From JALZKA01 sp033856515 (GTDB taxonomy: Bacteria; Actinomycetota; Thermoleophilia; Solirubrobacterales; 70-9): a stretch of DNA of 64,000 nt. The notes under the pieces are model-generated. The model searched no databases and was not told the origin of the DNA. It was given only the letters and a program-made list of their open reading frames with translations. This document shows positions 25,026 through 34,142 of this stretch, one piece after another. The first letter of the stretch is position 1; each line of letters begins with the position of its first letter. The DNA lies in the NCBI GenBank assembly GCA_033856515.1, contig JAWVEY010000003.1, positions 224,086-288,085 of the forward strand, in the 5' to 3' direction. Made by a program: the position numbers and the translations under genes.

Positions 25026-26267
25026 CTAAGCGACTGCCTCTGCGCCTGCGGATGCACGCAGCGCCTCGGCCTTGTCCGTCGCCTCCCAGGTGAAGTTGCC
25101 ATCCTCGCGGCCGAAATGGCCGTACGCGGCGGTCGGCTGGTAGATCGGGCGATGGAGGTCAAGCGCCTCGCGAAAGGCGCCGGGCCTCAGGTCGAAGTGC
25201 TCCAGCACGAGATCGTTGATCCGCGCGCGGGGGATCTTGCCGGTCCCGAAGTCTTCGACCATTACCGAGACCGGGTGGGCGACGCCGATCGCGTAGGCAA
25301 CCTGGACCTCGCAGCGGTCCGCCAGCTCGGCGGCGACGATGTTCTTGGCCACGTGGCGCGCGGCGTAAGCGGCCGAGCGGTCCACCTTGGATGGATCCTT
25401 GCCCGAGAAGGCACCACCGCCGTGGCGAGCCATGCCCCCGTAGGTGTCGACGATGATCTTGCGACCGGTCAGCCCCGCATCGCCGACCGGGCCGCCGATC
25501 ACGAACCGCCCCGTCGGGTTGATGAGGAGGTTCTGGTGCGTGTTGAGGTCGGCCGCGTCGTACATATCGGCGGGCAGGACGGGCTGAATCACGGACTCCC
25601 ACAGATCGTTGCGGATCTGGTCGATGTCGATGCCGTCCTCGTGCTGCGTCGAGATCAGGACCTTCTCGATGCCGACGGGGCGGCCGTCCTGGTACCGCAC
25701 GGTGACCTGGGTCTTTCCGTCGGGGCGCAGATATGCGACGTCGCCGTCGTGGCGGACCTTGGCGAGGCGGCGAGCAAGCTGGTGCGCGAGCGAGATCGGC
25801 ATCGGCATCAGTTCGGGCGTCTCGTTCGAGGCGTACCCGAACATCATCCCCTGGTCGCCTGCGCCGGCTACATCGGCATCGTCACCCTCGGACTCAACCT
25901 CGTCGTCGCGCTGCTCAAGCGCCTCGTCCACACCTTGGGCGATGTCCGCGGACTGCTTGTCGATCGCGTTGATGACAGCGCAGGAGTCCGCTGAGAATCC
26001 GAGCGCAGCGTCGGTGTAGCCGATGCCGCGGACGGTTTCACGGGCGATGTCCTGGATATCCACGTAGATCTCGGTTGAGATCTCACCGGAGACGACCACG
26101 AGCCCGGTGTTGACGAGCGTCTCGCACGCGACCCGCCCATAGGGGTCTCCGGCAAGTACCGCGTCAAGGACCCCGTCGGAGATCTGGTCGGCGACCTTGT
26201 CCGGGTGGCCTTCCGTGACCGACTCGGACGTGAAAAGGAACTCGTTGTCCTGCAAAGACTCGCTCAT
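25026..26267 (-). CDS. metK: S-adenosylmethionine synthetase
   Basis: Makes SAM from methionine and ATP. Signatures: TSESVTEGHPDKVADQISD, GAGDQGMMFGYA, and GGGAFSGKDPSKVDRSAAY. 413 residues; a charged insert (RDDEVESEGDDADVAG) lies before the GAGDQG loop. A TAATCT box is ten bases before the ATG, leaving no room for a SAM riboswitch. Confidence 0.97.
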   Translation of the reverse strand: MSESLQDNEFLFTSESVTEGHPDKVADQISDGVLDAVLAGDPYGRVACETLVNTGLVVVSGEISTEIYVDIQDIARETVRGIGYTDAALGFSADSCAVINAIDKQSADIAQGVDEALEQRDDEVESEGDDADVAGAGDQGMMFGYASNETPELMPMPISLAHQLARRLAKVRHDGDVAYLRPDGKTQVTVRYQDGRPVGIEKVLISTQHEDGIDIDQIRNDLWESVIQPVLPADMYDAADLNTHQNLLINPTGRFVIGGPVGDAGLTGRKIIVDTYGGMARHGGGAFSGKDPSKVDRSAAYAARHVAKNIVAAELADRCEVQVAYAIGVAHPVSVMVEDFGTGKIPRARINDLVLEHFDLRPGAFREALDLHRPIYQPTAAYGHFGREDGNFTWEATDKAEALRASAGAEAVA

Positions 26268-26277
26268 AGAGCAGGGC

Positions 26278-26283
26278 AGATTA
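26278..26283 (-). promoter_or_regulatory. -10 element of metK
   Basis: TAATCT on the minus strand, ten bases before the metK ATG. Confidence 0.5.
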
Positions 26284-26288
26284 CGCGG

Positions 26289-28145
26289 TTACGGCGCCGA
26301 AATACGCAGTCGCGCGTCGCTTGAGAGGACGTCTTCCTCGGTGCCGACGGTGATCGCAAAGGTCTGGAGGCTCCGCAGGTCCTCGGCGAACGTCGCGAAC
26401 GGGCCCTCGGCGCCCGCCCCCAGCCTCTCGGCCGTCGCCACGAGTCCGGACAGATCGAGATAGCCGATGAAGGACGGCTCCTCGGACAAGCCCTCGACCG
26501 CGGACTCATAACCCTCCGCGCCGGCGAGCCCCGAGTCCGAGTCCGAGTCAAGGCGCTCGATCGGAGCCAGATCGTCGGCAACGACAAGCATCCCCTCGAA
26601 GATGGCGTACGCCAGGACGTCCGCAGGCGAGCGCTGGAGCACCTGCGCCGTCACGTCGCCGAAGGTCTCCTCGCGGAAGACCGGATTGGCGATATTCGGG
26701 TCGACCGACTTGGCCAACTCGCTCTGAAGTCGCGCCAAGGCATCGGCTGCGGCTTCCTCGTCGACATCGTCGGCGAGGAACTCGAGGTAGGGAACGTCCG
26801 ACTGGCCCGCCTGGATCGTCTCGGGCGCACCTGGCACCTGGAGGTCGTCCGGGACCTCGTCCTCGGAGGCCTCGGCAGCGCTTGCGTCGGTGGTGGAAGG
26901 TCGGGGCACAACCGCCAAAGCCCCTTCGCCGTTGAGGGCGGGAAGGAGCTCATCCGTCAGATCCACTCCCGCGTCCTTTCTGAGGCGGTCGACCAGGTCG
27001 GTGATCCCGGTGGCTATGCCCGGCGCGCGGATCGTCGCCTGCTCCAGGAGGCCACTCACGGTCGCGTCCGCGTCGCCGAAGCCGACGTAGGCCAGCGTGT
27101 CGGGGGCGAGCTCGTCGGGCAGAACGGGTTGGAACGGCTTGAACGCGGCGAAGAAGCCGCCCGCCTCTGGGTTGCGCTCCGGGTCGAGGACGCTTCGCGT
27201 TGCGAATTGGTACCCGCCGTCGTCAGCGCTGACCGAGAACGCCGCGCCCTGGGAATCCCCCGAGTCGACCAGCGGCTCGAAGGGCCCGAGCGCCCCGTCG
27301 GAGAGGGCCAAGAAGCTGTCGATGCCCTCGGCCGAGAGATACGCCTGGGCAAAGCTCTCGCCCGGCAGCTCGCCGATCGCCTTCTCGGCCGTCGCATCCT
27401 CGGACAGCGGCTCAGCGCCCTCGCTGCTTGCCGACACGTCGATCACGGATCGCACCCCGTCAGCGGAGCCGAGGACCAGGAAGTCGCCGACGATGGCAGT
27501 TGCGAGGCCGCGATCGTCCTCGCGGAGATCCGTGCCCTGGTAGTCCTCGGGCTCGGGATCTCCGGCACCGATCGATGCCTCGTAGTCGCGCGCGCCCTTT
27601 TCGTCGGCGACCTCGAGCATCTGCACCTGCTGAGTGCCGGAACCGCCGGGAACGACCGCGATAGCGATCTCGCCGCCGAACCACGGTTCAATGTCCTTCT
27701 CGAAGTTCGCTCGGTCACCGGCCCCGCCCAGGAGGAACGGCACGATCTGCGCGACTACCTGCGCGCTGAGGAGCGGCGTGCGTTCGGCGACCGTCGCGGC
27801 ATCTTCGGCCTGGTCGGTCCCCGCCTCGATATTCACGTGCACGTACGCGAGCGCGTCCGCGGGAACCAGCGCCACCGCATCGTCGTCGGGCGCGCACTCA
27901 TCCCCTCCGGGCGCTCCACACGGGAGATTCGGAACCACCACGAACGCGAACAGGGCGATCAGCGCGACAGCGCCCGCCGCAACCGCACCGCGGAGCCTCC
28001 ACTCCGGGGCGATCGATTGCCAGACGGAGCCGATCCGGTAGCCGATGCCGCGAAAAGGCCGGGTGATGAGAAAGAGAAGGTCGCCCAGGAAGTAGCGGAG
28101 GCTGCGAAAGCGCGCAGAGATCCCAGAGAGCACGCGGCTGATCAC
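26289..28145 (-). CDS. DUF3352 membrane-anchored protein
   Basis: 618 residues. A cytoplasmic N-terminus of about 50 residues is followed by one membrane helix (GAVAAGAVALIALFAFVVVP) and a large extracytoplasmic part with repeated DUF3352-like blocks (ALVPADALAYVHVNI, PDTLAYVGFGDADATV, EPSFIGYLDLSGL). Function unknown. The domain is rich in Asp/Glu, as expected outside a high-GC Gram-positive cell. The ATG overlaps the der stop (ATGA), so it is co-transcribed with cmk-der. Confidence 0.85.
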   Translation of the reverse strand: MISRVLSGISARFRSLRYFLGDLLFLITRPFRGIGYRIGSVWQSIAPEWRLRGAVAAGAVALIALFAFVVVPNLPCGAPGGDECAPDDDAVALVPADALAYVHVNIEAGTDQAEDAATVAERTPLLSAQVVAQIVPFLLGGAGDRANFEKDIEPWFGGEIAIAVVPGGSGTQQVQMLEVADEKGARDYEASIGAGDPEPEDYQGTDLREDDRGLATAIVGDFLVLGSADGVRSVIDVSASSEGAEPLSEDATAEKAIGELPGESFAQAYLSAEGIDSFLALSDGALGPFEPLVDSGDSQGAAFSVSADDGGYQFATRSVLDPERNPEAGGFFAAFKPFQPVLPDELAPDTLAYVGFGDADATVSGLLEQATIRAPGIATGITDLVDRLRKDAGVDLTDELLPALNGEGALAVVPRPSTTDASAAEASEDEVPDDLQVPGAPETIQAGQSDVPYLEFLADDVDEEAAADALARLQSELAKSVDPNIANPVFREETFGDVTAQVLQRSPADVLAYAIFEGMLVVADDLAPIERLDSDSDSGLAGAEGYESAVEGLSEEPSFIGYLDLSGLVATAERLGAGAEGPFATFAEDLRSLQTFAITVGTEEDVLSSDARLRISAP

Positions 28146-29506
28146 TCGGCGCCCTCGCGATCAAGCGCGGGCGGGCGCCGGGAGGAGCGGGATCTGCCCT
28201 CCGATGCCTTGGGCACGAAGTCGATTATCAGCGGTACTCCTTCGAGCGCGTAGTGCTCGCGCATCCGGTTTTCGAGGTGGTAGGCCCAATCCTGGGTGAT
28301 GAGTCGGCGGTCGTTCACCTGGATCGCTATTCGCGGCGGCGACGTGCCCACCTGCGCCGAGTAGTAGAGGCGCAGGCGCTTGCCCCGCTTCGACGGAGGC
28401 TGGTGGCGGGCGACGACTTCGGCGACGAAGCGGTTGAGCTTGGGAGTAGGGATGCGCTGCGCGCGCCGGTCCGCAAGCTCGATTGCCGCGGCAAGGAGCT
28501 TGTCCACGTTGCGGCCGTTCAGCGCGGATGTCGTGATCACGGGCGGGCGCTGGCGGACTCGCTGGGCGATGCGCGCTTTCACGTCCTCGAGGTCCATCGT
28601 CACCTCGTCCCATTTGTTGAGGGCGAAGATCGTCGCGCAGCCCGACTTCATCGCCAGGTCGGCAACGCGAAGGTCCTCGGAGGTGAGCCCCTCGGAGGCG
28701 TCCGCGACGACGATCGCGACATCGGCTCGCTGCGCCGCTCGCTCGGAGCGGATCTGGGCGTAGAACTCGACGGAACCGGAGATACGCGAGCGCTTGCGAA
28801 GCCCCGCGGTATCGACCAGGAGCACCGAGCGGTCACCGACCTGGAGCTCCGTGTCGATCGCGTCGCGCGTGGTGCCGGCAATCTCGGAGACGATGACCCG
28901 GTTCGAGCCCAGAAAGCGGTTGACCAGCGAGGACTTGCCGACGTTTGGGCGCCCGATCAGGGCCAGGCGCGGGCGGTCGGGCTCATCCTCGGTTTCGGGG
29001 TCGGGCGCGGGCAGCGCCGCGACGAGCCGGTCGAGAAGGTCCCCCGTCGAGCGGCCCTGGGCGGCCGATACGCCCATGGGCTCGCCCAGACCGAGGCTGT
29101 AGAGGTCTGCCACCTGCGGCTCGTCGGCCGGCCCGTCGACCTTGTTGGCGACCACGACGACCGGGGTGTCGGAGCGGCGCAGGATCTCAGCGACCTCCGC
29201 GTCGCCCTGGCGAAGGCCTGCCTTGGCGTCAAGCACCAGCGCGACCACGTCCGCATCCGCGATCGCGGCACGCGCCTGTTCCTGGATCGCCCGCGAGATC
29301 TGATCGCCGGCCTCGAAATCGAGGCCTCCGGTGTCGATCAGGATGAACTCGCGCCCATTCCACTCGCACGGAAGCTCCTTGCGGTCGCGCGTGACCCCCG
29401 CCTCTTCGTGGACCACGGCCTCCCGGCCACCCGAGAGGCGGTTGACCAGCGTTGACTTGCCAACGTTCGGAAAGCCAACGACGGCGATGCGGGGCGTGCG
29501 GCTCAT
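28142..29506 (-). CDS. der: Ribosome biogenesis GTPase Der (EngA)
   Basis: Double-GTPase needed for 50S assembly. Two G domains, each with a P-loop: GFPNVGKSTLVNRL near residue 11 and GRPNVGKSSLVNRF near residue 185; G3 motifs DTGG and DTAG, G4 motifs NKVD and NKWD; KH-like C-terminal domain ending at 454. The start overlaps the cmk end by four bases, a common actinobacterial pair. Confidence 0.97.
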   Translation of the reverse strand: MSRTPRIAVVGFPNVGKSTLVNRLSGGREAVVHEEAGVTRDRKELPCEWNGREFILIDTGGLDFEAGDQISRAIQEQARAAIADADVVALVLDAKAGLRQGDAEVAEILRRSDTPVVVVANKVDGPADEPQVADLYSLGLGEPMGVSAAQGRSTGDLLDRLVAALPAPDPETEDEPDRPRLALIGRPNVGKSSLVNRFLGSNRVIVSEIAGTTRDAIDTELQVGDRSVLLVDTAGLRKRSRISGSVEFYAQIRSERAAQRADVAIVVADASEGLTSEDLRVADLAMKSGCATIFALNKWDEVTMDLEDVKARIAQRVRQRPPVITTSALNGRNVDKLLAAAIELADRRAQRIPTPKLNRFVAEVVARHQPPSKRGKRLRLYYSAQVGTSPPRIAIQVNDRRLITQDWAYHLENRMREHYALEGVPLIIDFVPKASEGRSRSSRRPPALDREGAE

Positions 29507-30141
29507 GCCAGACCTCTCGAACGCGCGATCTCGGCGATCCGCTCGACGACCTCGTTCGGCGTCAGCGCAGTGGTGTCCACCTCGACCGAATCGTCGGCCG
29601 CCTGGAGGGCACCATGCTCGCGCTCGGTGTCGCGGCGGTCGCGGTCGGAGATATCGCTCAGAACCTCTTCGACCGACCGGCCCGTCTCGGCCGCACGGCG
29701 ACGGGCGCGCTCCGAATCGTCGGCAACAAGGAAGACTTTGAGCGGCGCGTCAGGACTGACGACGGTGCCGATGTCGCGGCCTTCGGCCACGTAGGCAGCG
29801 TTGGAGATGAGGTCGCGCTGACGCATCACCATGGCCTCGCGGACGCCCGGATGGACCGACACGCGCGACGCGAGCGCCGAGATCTCAGGAGTGCGGATCG
29901 ACTCCGAGACGTCTTCGGAGTCGAGAAGCACACGCTCCCCGTCGAACGTGATCTCGATGTCGCCGGCGACCCCGGCCGCCGCGCCAGGGTCGTCGGGGTC
30001 GGCGCCTGCTCGCTCCACGGCCAGAGCAACGCAGCGGTACATGGCCCCGGAGTCGAGGTATGTGATGCCGAGTTCGTCGGCTAGCCCCCGGGCAACCGTG
30101 GACTTGCCGGCTCCTGCTGGGCCGTCGATCGCGATCACCAT
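29503..30141 (-). CDS. cmk: Cytidylate kinase
   Basis: Phosphorylates CMP and dCMP. P-loop DGPAGAGKSTVARGLA (residues 5-20), LDSGAMYRCVAL, AEGRDIGTVV and the LID region RDRRDTEREHGAL. 212 residues. ATG at 30141 has TAGGTT exactly seven bases upstream, suggesting a leaderless cmk-der-DUF3352 mRNA; a 16-codon upstream extension would pass through the hairpin repeat and is rejected. Confidence 0.96.
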   Translation of the reverse strand: MVIAIDGPAGAGKSTVARGLADELGITYLDSGAMYRCVALAVERAGADPDDPGAAAGVAGDIEITFDGERVLLDSEDVSESIRTPEISALASRVSVHPGVREAMVMRQRDLISNAAYVAEGRDIGTVVSPDAPLKVFLVADDSERARRRAAETGRSVEEVLSDISDRDRRDTEREHGALQAADDSVEVDTTALTPNEVVERIAEIARSRGLA

Positions 30142-30148
30142 GGCCACA

Positions 30149-30154
30149 AACCTA
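30149..30154 (-). promoter_or_regulatory. -10 element of the cmk-der operon
   Basis: TAGGTT on the minus strand, seven bases before the cmk ATG. Confidence 0.55.
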
Positions 30155-30162
30155 GAACGGCA

Positions 30163-30189
30163 CGTGCTTGTTTCGGGGAAACCCCTCAT
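30163..30189 (+). repeat. Dispersed hairpin repeat, copy E (divergent member)
   Basis: Stem GGGG / CCCC with AAA loop, flanked by GTGCTTGTTTC and TCATTC, matching the flanks of the other copies, with a shorter stem. It lies between the divergent cmk and cupin promoters. Confidence 0.5.
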
Positions 30190-30200
30190 TCGATCCCCGA

Positions 30201-30206
30201 TAGATT
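30201..30206 (+). promoter_or_regulatory. -10 element of the cupin gene
   Basis: TAGATT, seven bases before the ATG at 30214; mirror arrangement to the cmk promoter. Confidence 0.55.
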
Positions 30207-30213
30207 GGCCTTG

Positions 30214-30540
30214 ATGAAGGCTTGGAACGTCGCCGACATGGAGGTCGAGTCACATCATCCACTGGTCCTCGACTCCTCGGAGGAAGGCAGGCTCATCGTG
30301 ATCGAGCTGCCGGCCGGCGAGGAGCTGCAGGAGCACCGCGTTCACGAGCGCGCCTGGCTCCTGGTCGCAAGAGGCGCGATCGAGATCGACGACGCCGACG
30401 GCGAGACCCTCGGCGGCGCCACGGGCCTGGTCGCCGAGTTCAACCCGAACGAGGTGCGAACCATCCGTGCCACCGAGGATGCACGCATCCTGCTCTTGCT
30501 CTCGCCGTGGCCGGGCAAGGGGCATCCGAGCGAGGGTTAG
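30214..30540 (+). CDS. Small cupin-domain protein
   Basis: 108 residues forming one cupin barrel: LIVIELPAGEELQEHRVHERAWLLVARGAIEI (first cupin motif, H-x5-H spacing), then FNPNEVRTIRATEDARILLLLSPWPG. Probable metal-binding fold; function unknown. ATG chosen over an in-frame TTG three codons upstream because of the TAGATT box. Convergent with aroA. Confidence 0.8.
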   Translation: MKAWNVADMEVESHHPLVLDSSEEGRLIVIELPAGEELQEHRVHERAWLLVARGAIEIDDADGETLGGATGLVAEFNPNEVRTIRATEDARILLLLSPWPGKGHPSEG

Positions 30541-30554
30541 AACTAGGCCGAGGG

Positions 30555-30584
30555 GTGGGATTCCCACACATATCGGGGGAATTC
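30555..30584. terminator. Possible weak convergent terminator between cupin and aroA
   Basis: Palindrome GTGGGATTCCCAC at 30555-30567, followed by GGGGGAATTCC and a short T run. The stem can be only about four pairs in RNA, so this is weak. Confidence 0.25.
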
Positions 30585-31943
30585 CTACTTTTGGCGGATC
30601 AGTGAGCGCAGGTCGGACTCAAACCCGGGGTAGCTCACTCCCGCGGCATCCATCCCTTCGACCTCCACGCCGTCGCGCGAGGCAAGTCCCGCCAGGGCCC
30701 CCATCATCGCGAGGCGGTGATCGCCGTGGGATGAGATCCGGCCGCCGCGGAACCCTCCCGTCCCGCGCACGGCGAAGCCGTCCTCGAACGCTTCCGCGTC
30801 ACCACCGAAGCCGTTGATCGCGTCCACGACCGTGGCGACACGGTCGGATTCCTTGTGGCGGAGCTCCTCGGCGCCGTGAACCACCGTCTCGCCCTCGGCG
30901 AACGCCGCGGCGAGTGCGACCAGGGGGAGCTCGTCGATCGCCAGCGCGACCTCTCCGGCGACCACGTGCGTCGCGTTGAGCGGCGAGTGGCGGGCCGTCA
31001 CCGCGCCGCGCGGCTCTCCGTTCAGCGGCGGCGCTTCGGTGACCTCGATCCGGGCCCCCATGCGGTTGAGAATTCCGAGCAGGCCTACGCGGGTCGGATT
31101 CAAGCCGACGCCGGTGAGCTTGACCCGGCTGCCGGGAACGACGAGCGCGCCGACGATGAAGAACGCCGCCGAGGAGAAGTCACCCGGAACCGACAGATCG
31201 CATGGCGTGAGGCCGTCCCCCGGTTCCACGCTCACACGCCGCCCCGGCAGGCGCCCCTCGAGCATGAGGCCCGAGCCCTCGGGCTCCACCCGGACCTTCG
31301 CGCCGGCCGCGTGGAGCATCCGCTCGGTGTGATCGCGGGAGGGGTCGCGCTCGATCACCGTCGTCGTGCCTTCTGCGCAGAGGCCGGCAAGGAGGACGCA
31401 GGACTTCACCTGAGCGCTCGCAACCGGCATCTCGTACTCGATGCCTCTCAGGGGTGCGCCGCGGACCTGCAGCGGCGGCAGACGTTCCTCGCGCGCCGAG
31501 ACATCTGCGCCCATCTCGCGCAGGGGCCTGGCGACCCGGTCAACCGGGCGGCGCCGGATGGACTCGTCGCCGTCGAGGATCCAGGCGCCTTCGGGCTGGC
31601 CTGCAAGCAGCCCGGGCAAGAGGCGCATCAGGGTGCCGGCATTTCCGACGTCGATCTCGACCGGCTCCGCGCCCCAATGCTTGGAAGGACCGTCCAGCCC
31701 GATGCCCTCGACCCTGACGTTGAGAGAACCGTTCGGCCCCTGCGCCGACTCGACGCCGGCGCCGAGCCGTTCAATCGCGGCGAGCGTCGAGCGGGTGTCT
31801 GCGGAGTCCAGGTAGGACGAGATCTGCGAGCTGCCGTCCGCCATCGCCGCCAAGAGGGCGGCGCGGTGCGAGATCGACTTGTCGGGAGGCGGTGTCAACG
31901 CGCCCTCGAGCGAACTCGAGGGCTCGAACCGAACCGAGCTCAC
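30585..31943 (-). CDS. aroA: 3-phosphoshikimate 1-carboxyvinyltransferase (EPSP synthase)
   Basis: Sixth step of the shikimate pathway. Motifs: PPDKSISHRAALLAAMADG (substrate loop), GNAGTLMRLLPGLL (family LGNAGTAMR), and the C-terminal RHKESDRVA with catalytic acid region ELPLVALAAAFAEGE. 452 residues. Start overlaps tyrA stop by four bases. Last gene of the aromatic operon. Confidence 0.96.
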   Translation of the reverse strand: MSSVRFEPSSSLEGALTPPPDKSISHRAALLAAMADGSSQISSYLDSADTRSTLAAIERLGAGVESAQGPNGSLNVRVEGIGLDGPSKHWGAEPVEIDVGNAGTLMRLLPGLLAGQPEGAWILDGDESIRRRPVDRVARPLREMGADVSAREERLPPLQVRGAPLRGIEYEMPVASAQVKSCVLLAGLCAEGTTTVIERDPSRDHTERMLHAAGAKVRVEPEGSGLMLEGRLPGRRVSVEPGDGLTPCDLSVPGDFSSAAFFIVGALVVPGSRVKLTGVGLNPTRVGLLGILNRMGARIEVTEAPPLNGEPRGAVTARHSPLNATHVVAGEVALAIDELPLVALAAAFAEGETVVHGAEELRHKESDRVATVVDAINGFGGDAEAFEDGFAVRGTGGFRGGRISSHGDHRLAMMGALAGLASRDGVEVEGMDAAGVSYPGFESDLRSLIRQK

Positions 31944-33034
31944 GCGCTGGACCCGGCGGCGCTGGCGGTGTGGCCGAGCTCGCGCATCACCTCGACCGCT
32001 CGAGCCGCATCGTTCTCACCTGCCACCCAGAGGGAGATCGCACCGGTGCGCATGTCGGCGGCGGGCTGTAGCGCCATGTCTTCGATGTTGACGCCCTCGC
32101 GGCCGAGCGCCAGTGCGATCTCGGCGACGACGCCCGGCTTGTTCTCGACGGTGACCTGGAGCTCGGTCAGAACACCGCCCGACGCGCCTCCATCGAGGAG
32201 GCGCTCGCGAGCACCCCGCGCTCGGGACTGCCACGCCTCGACGGCGCTCACGTCCCCGCCGCGGATCAGCTCGGCCGCCTCGCGCAGGCGCTCGATGGCC
32301 CGGTCGATCTCGGCGGCGAGGGCCTCCGCGTTGCTGGTGAAGATGTCCTTCCAGATCGCGGGGTTGGCCCCGGCGACGCGGGTCGTGTCGCGAAAGCTCC
32401 GTCCGACCTCGGGCAGGCGCTCTCCCTCGTCCGAGATCGCGACCTCGGCCTGGGAGACCATCACGTTCGCGATCACGTGAGGCAGGTGGCTGACCGTCGC
32501 CATCAGGCGATCGTGAAGCTCGGCGTCGATGGCCTGGGGACGCGCTCCAAGGTCCGCCAGCGCGCGCTGGAGGCGGTCGTAGTGGACTCCCCCGGCCTGG
32601 TCGCCTGGCGTGAGGTACCAGCGCGCTCCCTCGAAGAGTTCTGCCCTGGCACTCTCAACTCCAGCCGTCTCGGCGCCGGCGATCGGGTGCCCGCCGATGA
32701 AACGCCCCGCGGCCGGATGTGAGGCGAGGCCCTCGACGAGATCGCGCTTGGTCGAGCCGACGTCGGTGACGACGGTCTCGTCGCCACTCCCGTCGAGCGC
32801 TTCGCGCACGAGATCGGGAAGGTGGCCGACCGGCGCGGCGCAGAACACGATGTCGGCACCCGCCACGGCCTCGGCGATCGTCCCGGCGCCTGAGGTGATC
32901 GCGCCGAGATCGACGGCCCTGGCGACGACTTCGGGCGCGGGATCGAAACCGACGACCTCCGCGTCGAGGCGCCGCTGAGCGGCCAGCCCGACTGAGCCGC
33001 CGATCAGGCCGACTCCGCAGACGGCGACCCTCAT
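31940..33034 (-). CDS. tyrA: Prephenate dehydrogenase with C-terminal ACT domain
   Basis: Makes 4-hydroxyphenylpyruvate for tyrosine synthesis. N-terminal NAD-binding Rossmann motif VAVCGVGLIGGSVGLAAQRR, middle GGHPIAGAETAGVESARAELFEGARWYLTP, helical dimer domain LMATVSHLPHVIANVMV, then a C-terminal ACT domain (ELQVTVENKPGVVAEIALAL, residues about 285-355), suggesting tyrosine feedback. 364 residues. It lies between the DAHP synthase genes and aroA. Confidence 0.94.
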   Translation of the reverse strand: MRVAVCGVGLIGGSVGLAAQRRLDAEVVGFDPAPEVVARAVDLGAITSGAGTIAEAVAGADIVFCAAPVGHLPDLVREALDGSGDETVVTDVGSTKRDLVEGLASHPAAGRFIGGHPIAGAETAGVESARAELFEGARWYLTPGDQAGGVHYDRLQRALADLGARPQAIDAELHDRLMATVSHLPHVIANVMVSQAEVAISDEGERLPEVGRSFRDTTRVAGANPAIWKDIFTSNAEALAAEIDRAIERLREAAELIRGGDVSAVEAWQSRARGARERLLDGGASGGVLTELQVTVENKPGVVAEIALALGREGVNIEDMALQPAADMRTGAISLWVAGENDAARAVEVMRELGHTASAAGSSA

Positions 33035-33044
33035 GACGAGCGCC

Positions 33045-34124
33045 TCACCCGGCGTCGCGGCGCGAGCGCACGGCTTCGGCCAGCTCGTCCAGGGCGCCGG
33101 AAGTCGTGTCCCAGTCCATGCAGGCGTCGGTAATGGATTGGCCGTACGTCAAGTCGCCGGAGCCGAGGTCCTGGCGCCCGGCGACGAGGAACGACTCGAG
33201 CATCACGCCGACAATCGCTCTGTTGCCGTCGGAGACCTGTCCCGCGATGTCGTGCGCCACGGCGCGCTGGCGCTCCGGGTCCTTGTTCGAGTTGTCGTGA
33301 GATGCGTCTACGACCACGCGCTCGGGCAGGCCGCTCGCGGCGAGCTGCGCGAGCACGTCCGCGACCTCCGCGGCGCGGTAGTTGTAGGAGTCGCGGCCGC
33401 CGCGCAGGATGACGTGGCCGTCGCTGTTGCCGGACGTCCTGAGGATCGCCGGGGTGCCGGAAGGATCGATCCCGGTAAACGAATGGCTCGCGGCCGCCGC
33501 GCGCACGGCGTCGAGAGCGATCTGGACGTTGCCGTCGGTGCCGTTCTTGAACCCGACCGGCATCGAAAGGCCCGAGCCGAGCTGGCGATGGATCTGACTC
33601 TCGGTTGTGCGAGCTCCGATCGCGCCCCACGAAACGGTGTCGGAGATGTACTGCGGCGTGATGGGGTCGAGGAACTCGCACCCGACGGGCAGGCCGAGCT
33701 CGATCACGGCCAGGAGCAGTCCGCGCGCCCAGCGCAGGCCTGTGTTCACGTCTCCCGAGTCGTCGAGGTGCGGGTCGTTGATCATCCCCTTCCACCCCGT
33801 CGTGGTGCGCGGCTTCTCGAAGTACACGCGCATGACAACCAGGAGGTCCTCGTCGAGCTCCTGTGCTTTCTCCGCGAGCCGCCCGGCGTAGTCGCGCGCC
33901 GCCTCGGTGTCGTGAACCGAGCAGGGCCCGACGACCACGAGAAGCCGGTCGTCCCCGCGATCGAGAATCGCCGTTGTCGCCTCCCGGCTGCGGATCACCA
34001 GCTCCGCCCCGGCCGGGGGCAGCGGCAGTTCGTCGAGGAGCTCCGCCGGACGCGCGAGCGCCTCGATCTCGTCAATCCGGCGATCGCGGATCCCGTCGCG
34101 CTCAGTTGGCACCGGCGGGTTCAT
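33045..34124 (-). CDS. aroG: DAHP synthase, type I-alpha (AroFGH family)
   Basis: First step of the shikimate pathway (PEP + erythrose-4-phosphate). Matches the Escherichia coli AroG type along its length: VVVGPCSVHDTEAARDYAGRL, MRVYFEKPRTTTGWKGMINDPHLD, SWGAIGARTTESQIHR, VGFKNGTDGNVQIALDA, HVILRGG and GVMLESFL. 359 residues including the N-terminal extension that carries the feedback site in this type. GGAGGAGG precedes the ATG. Directly follows a second, unrelated-subtype DAHP synthase. Confidence 0.95.
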   Translation of the reverse strand: MNPPVPTERDGIRDRRIDEIEALARPAELLDELPLPPAGAELVIRSREATTAILDRGDDRLLVVVGPCSVHDTEAARDYAGRLAEKAQELDEDLLVVMRVYFEKPRTTTGWKGMINDPHLDDSGDVNTGLRWARGLLLAVIELGLPVGCEFLDPITPQYISDTVSWGAIGARTTESQIHRQLGSGLSMPVGFKNGTDGNVQIALDAVRAAAASHSFTGIDPSGTPAILRTSGNSDGHVILRGGRDSYNYRAAEVADVLAQLAASGLPERVVVDASHDNSNKDPERQRAVAHDIAGQVSDGNRAIVGVMLESFLVAGRQDLGSGDLTYGQSITDACMDWDTTSGALDELAEAVRSRRDAG

Positions 34125-34142
34125 CTGACCTCCTCCGGTCGC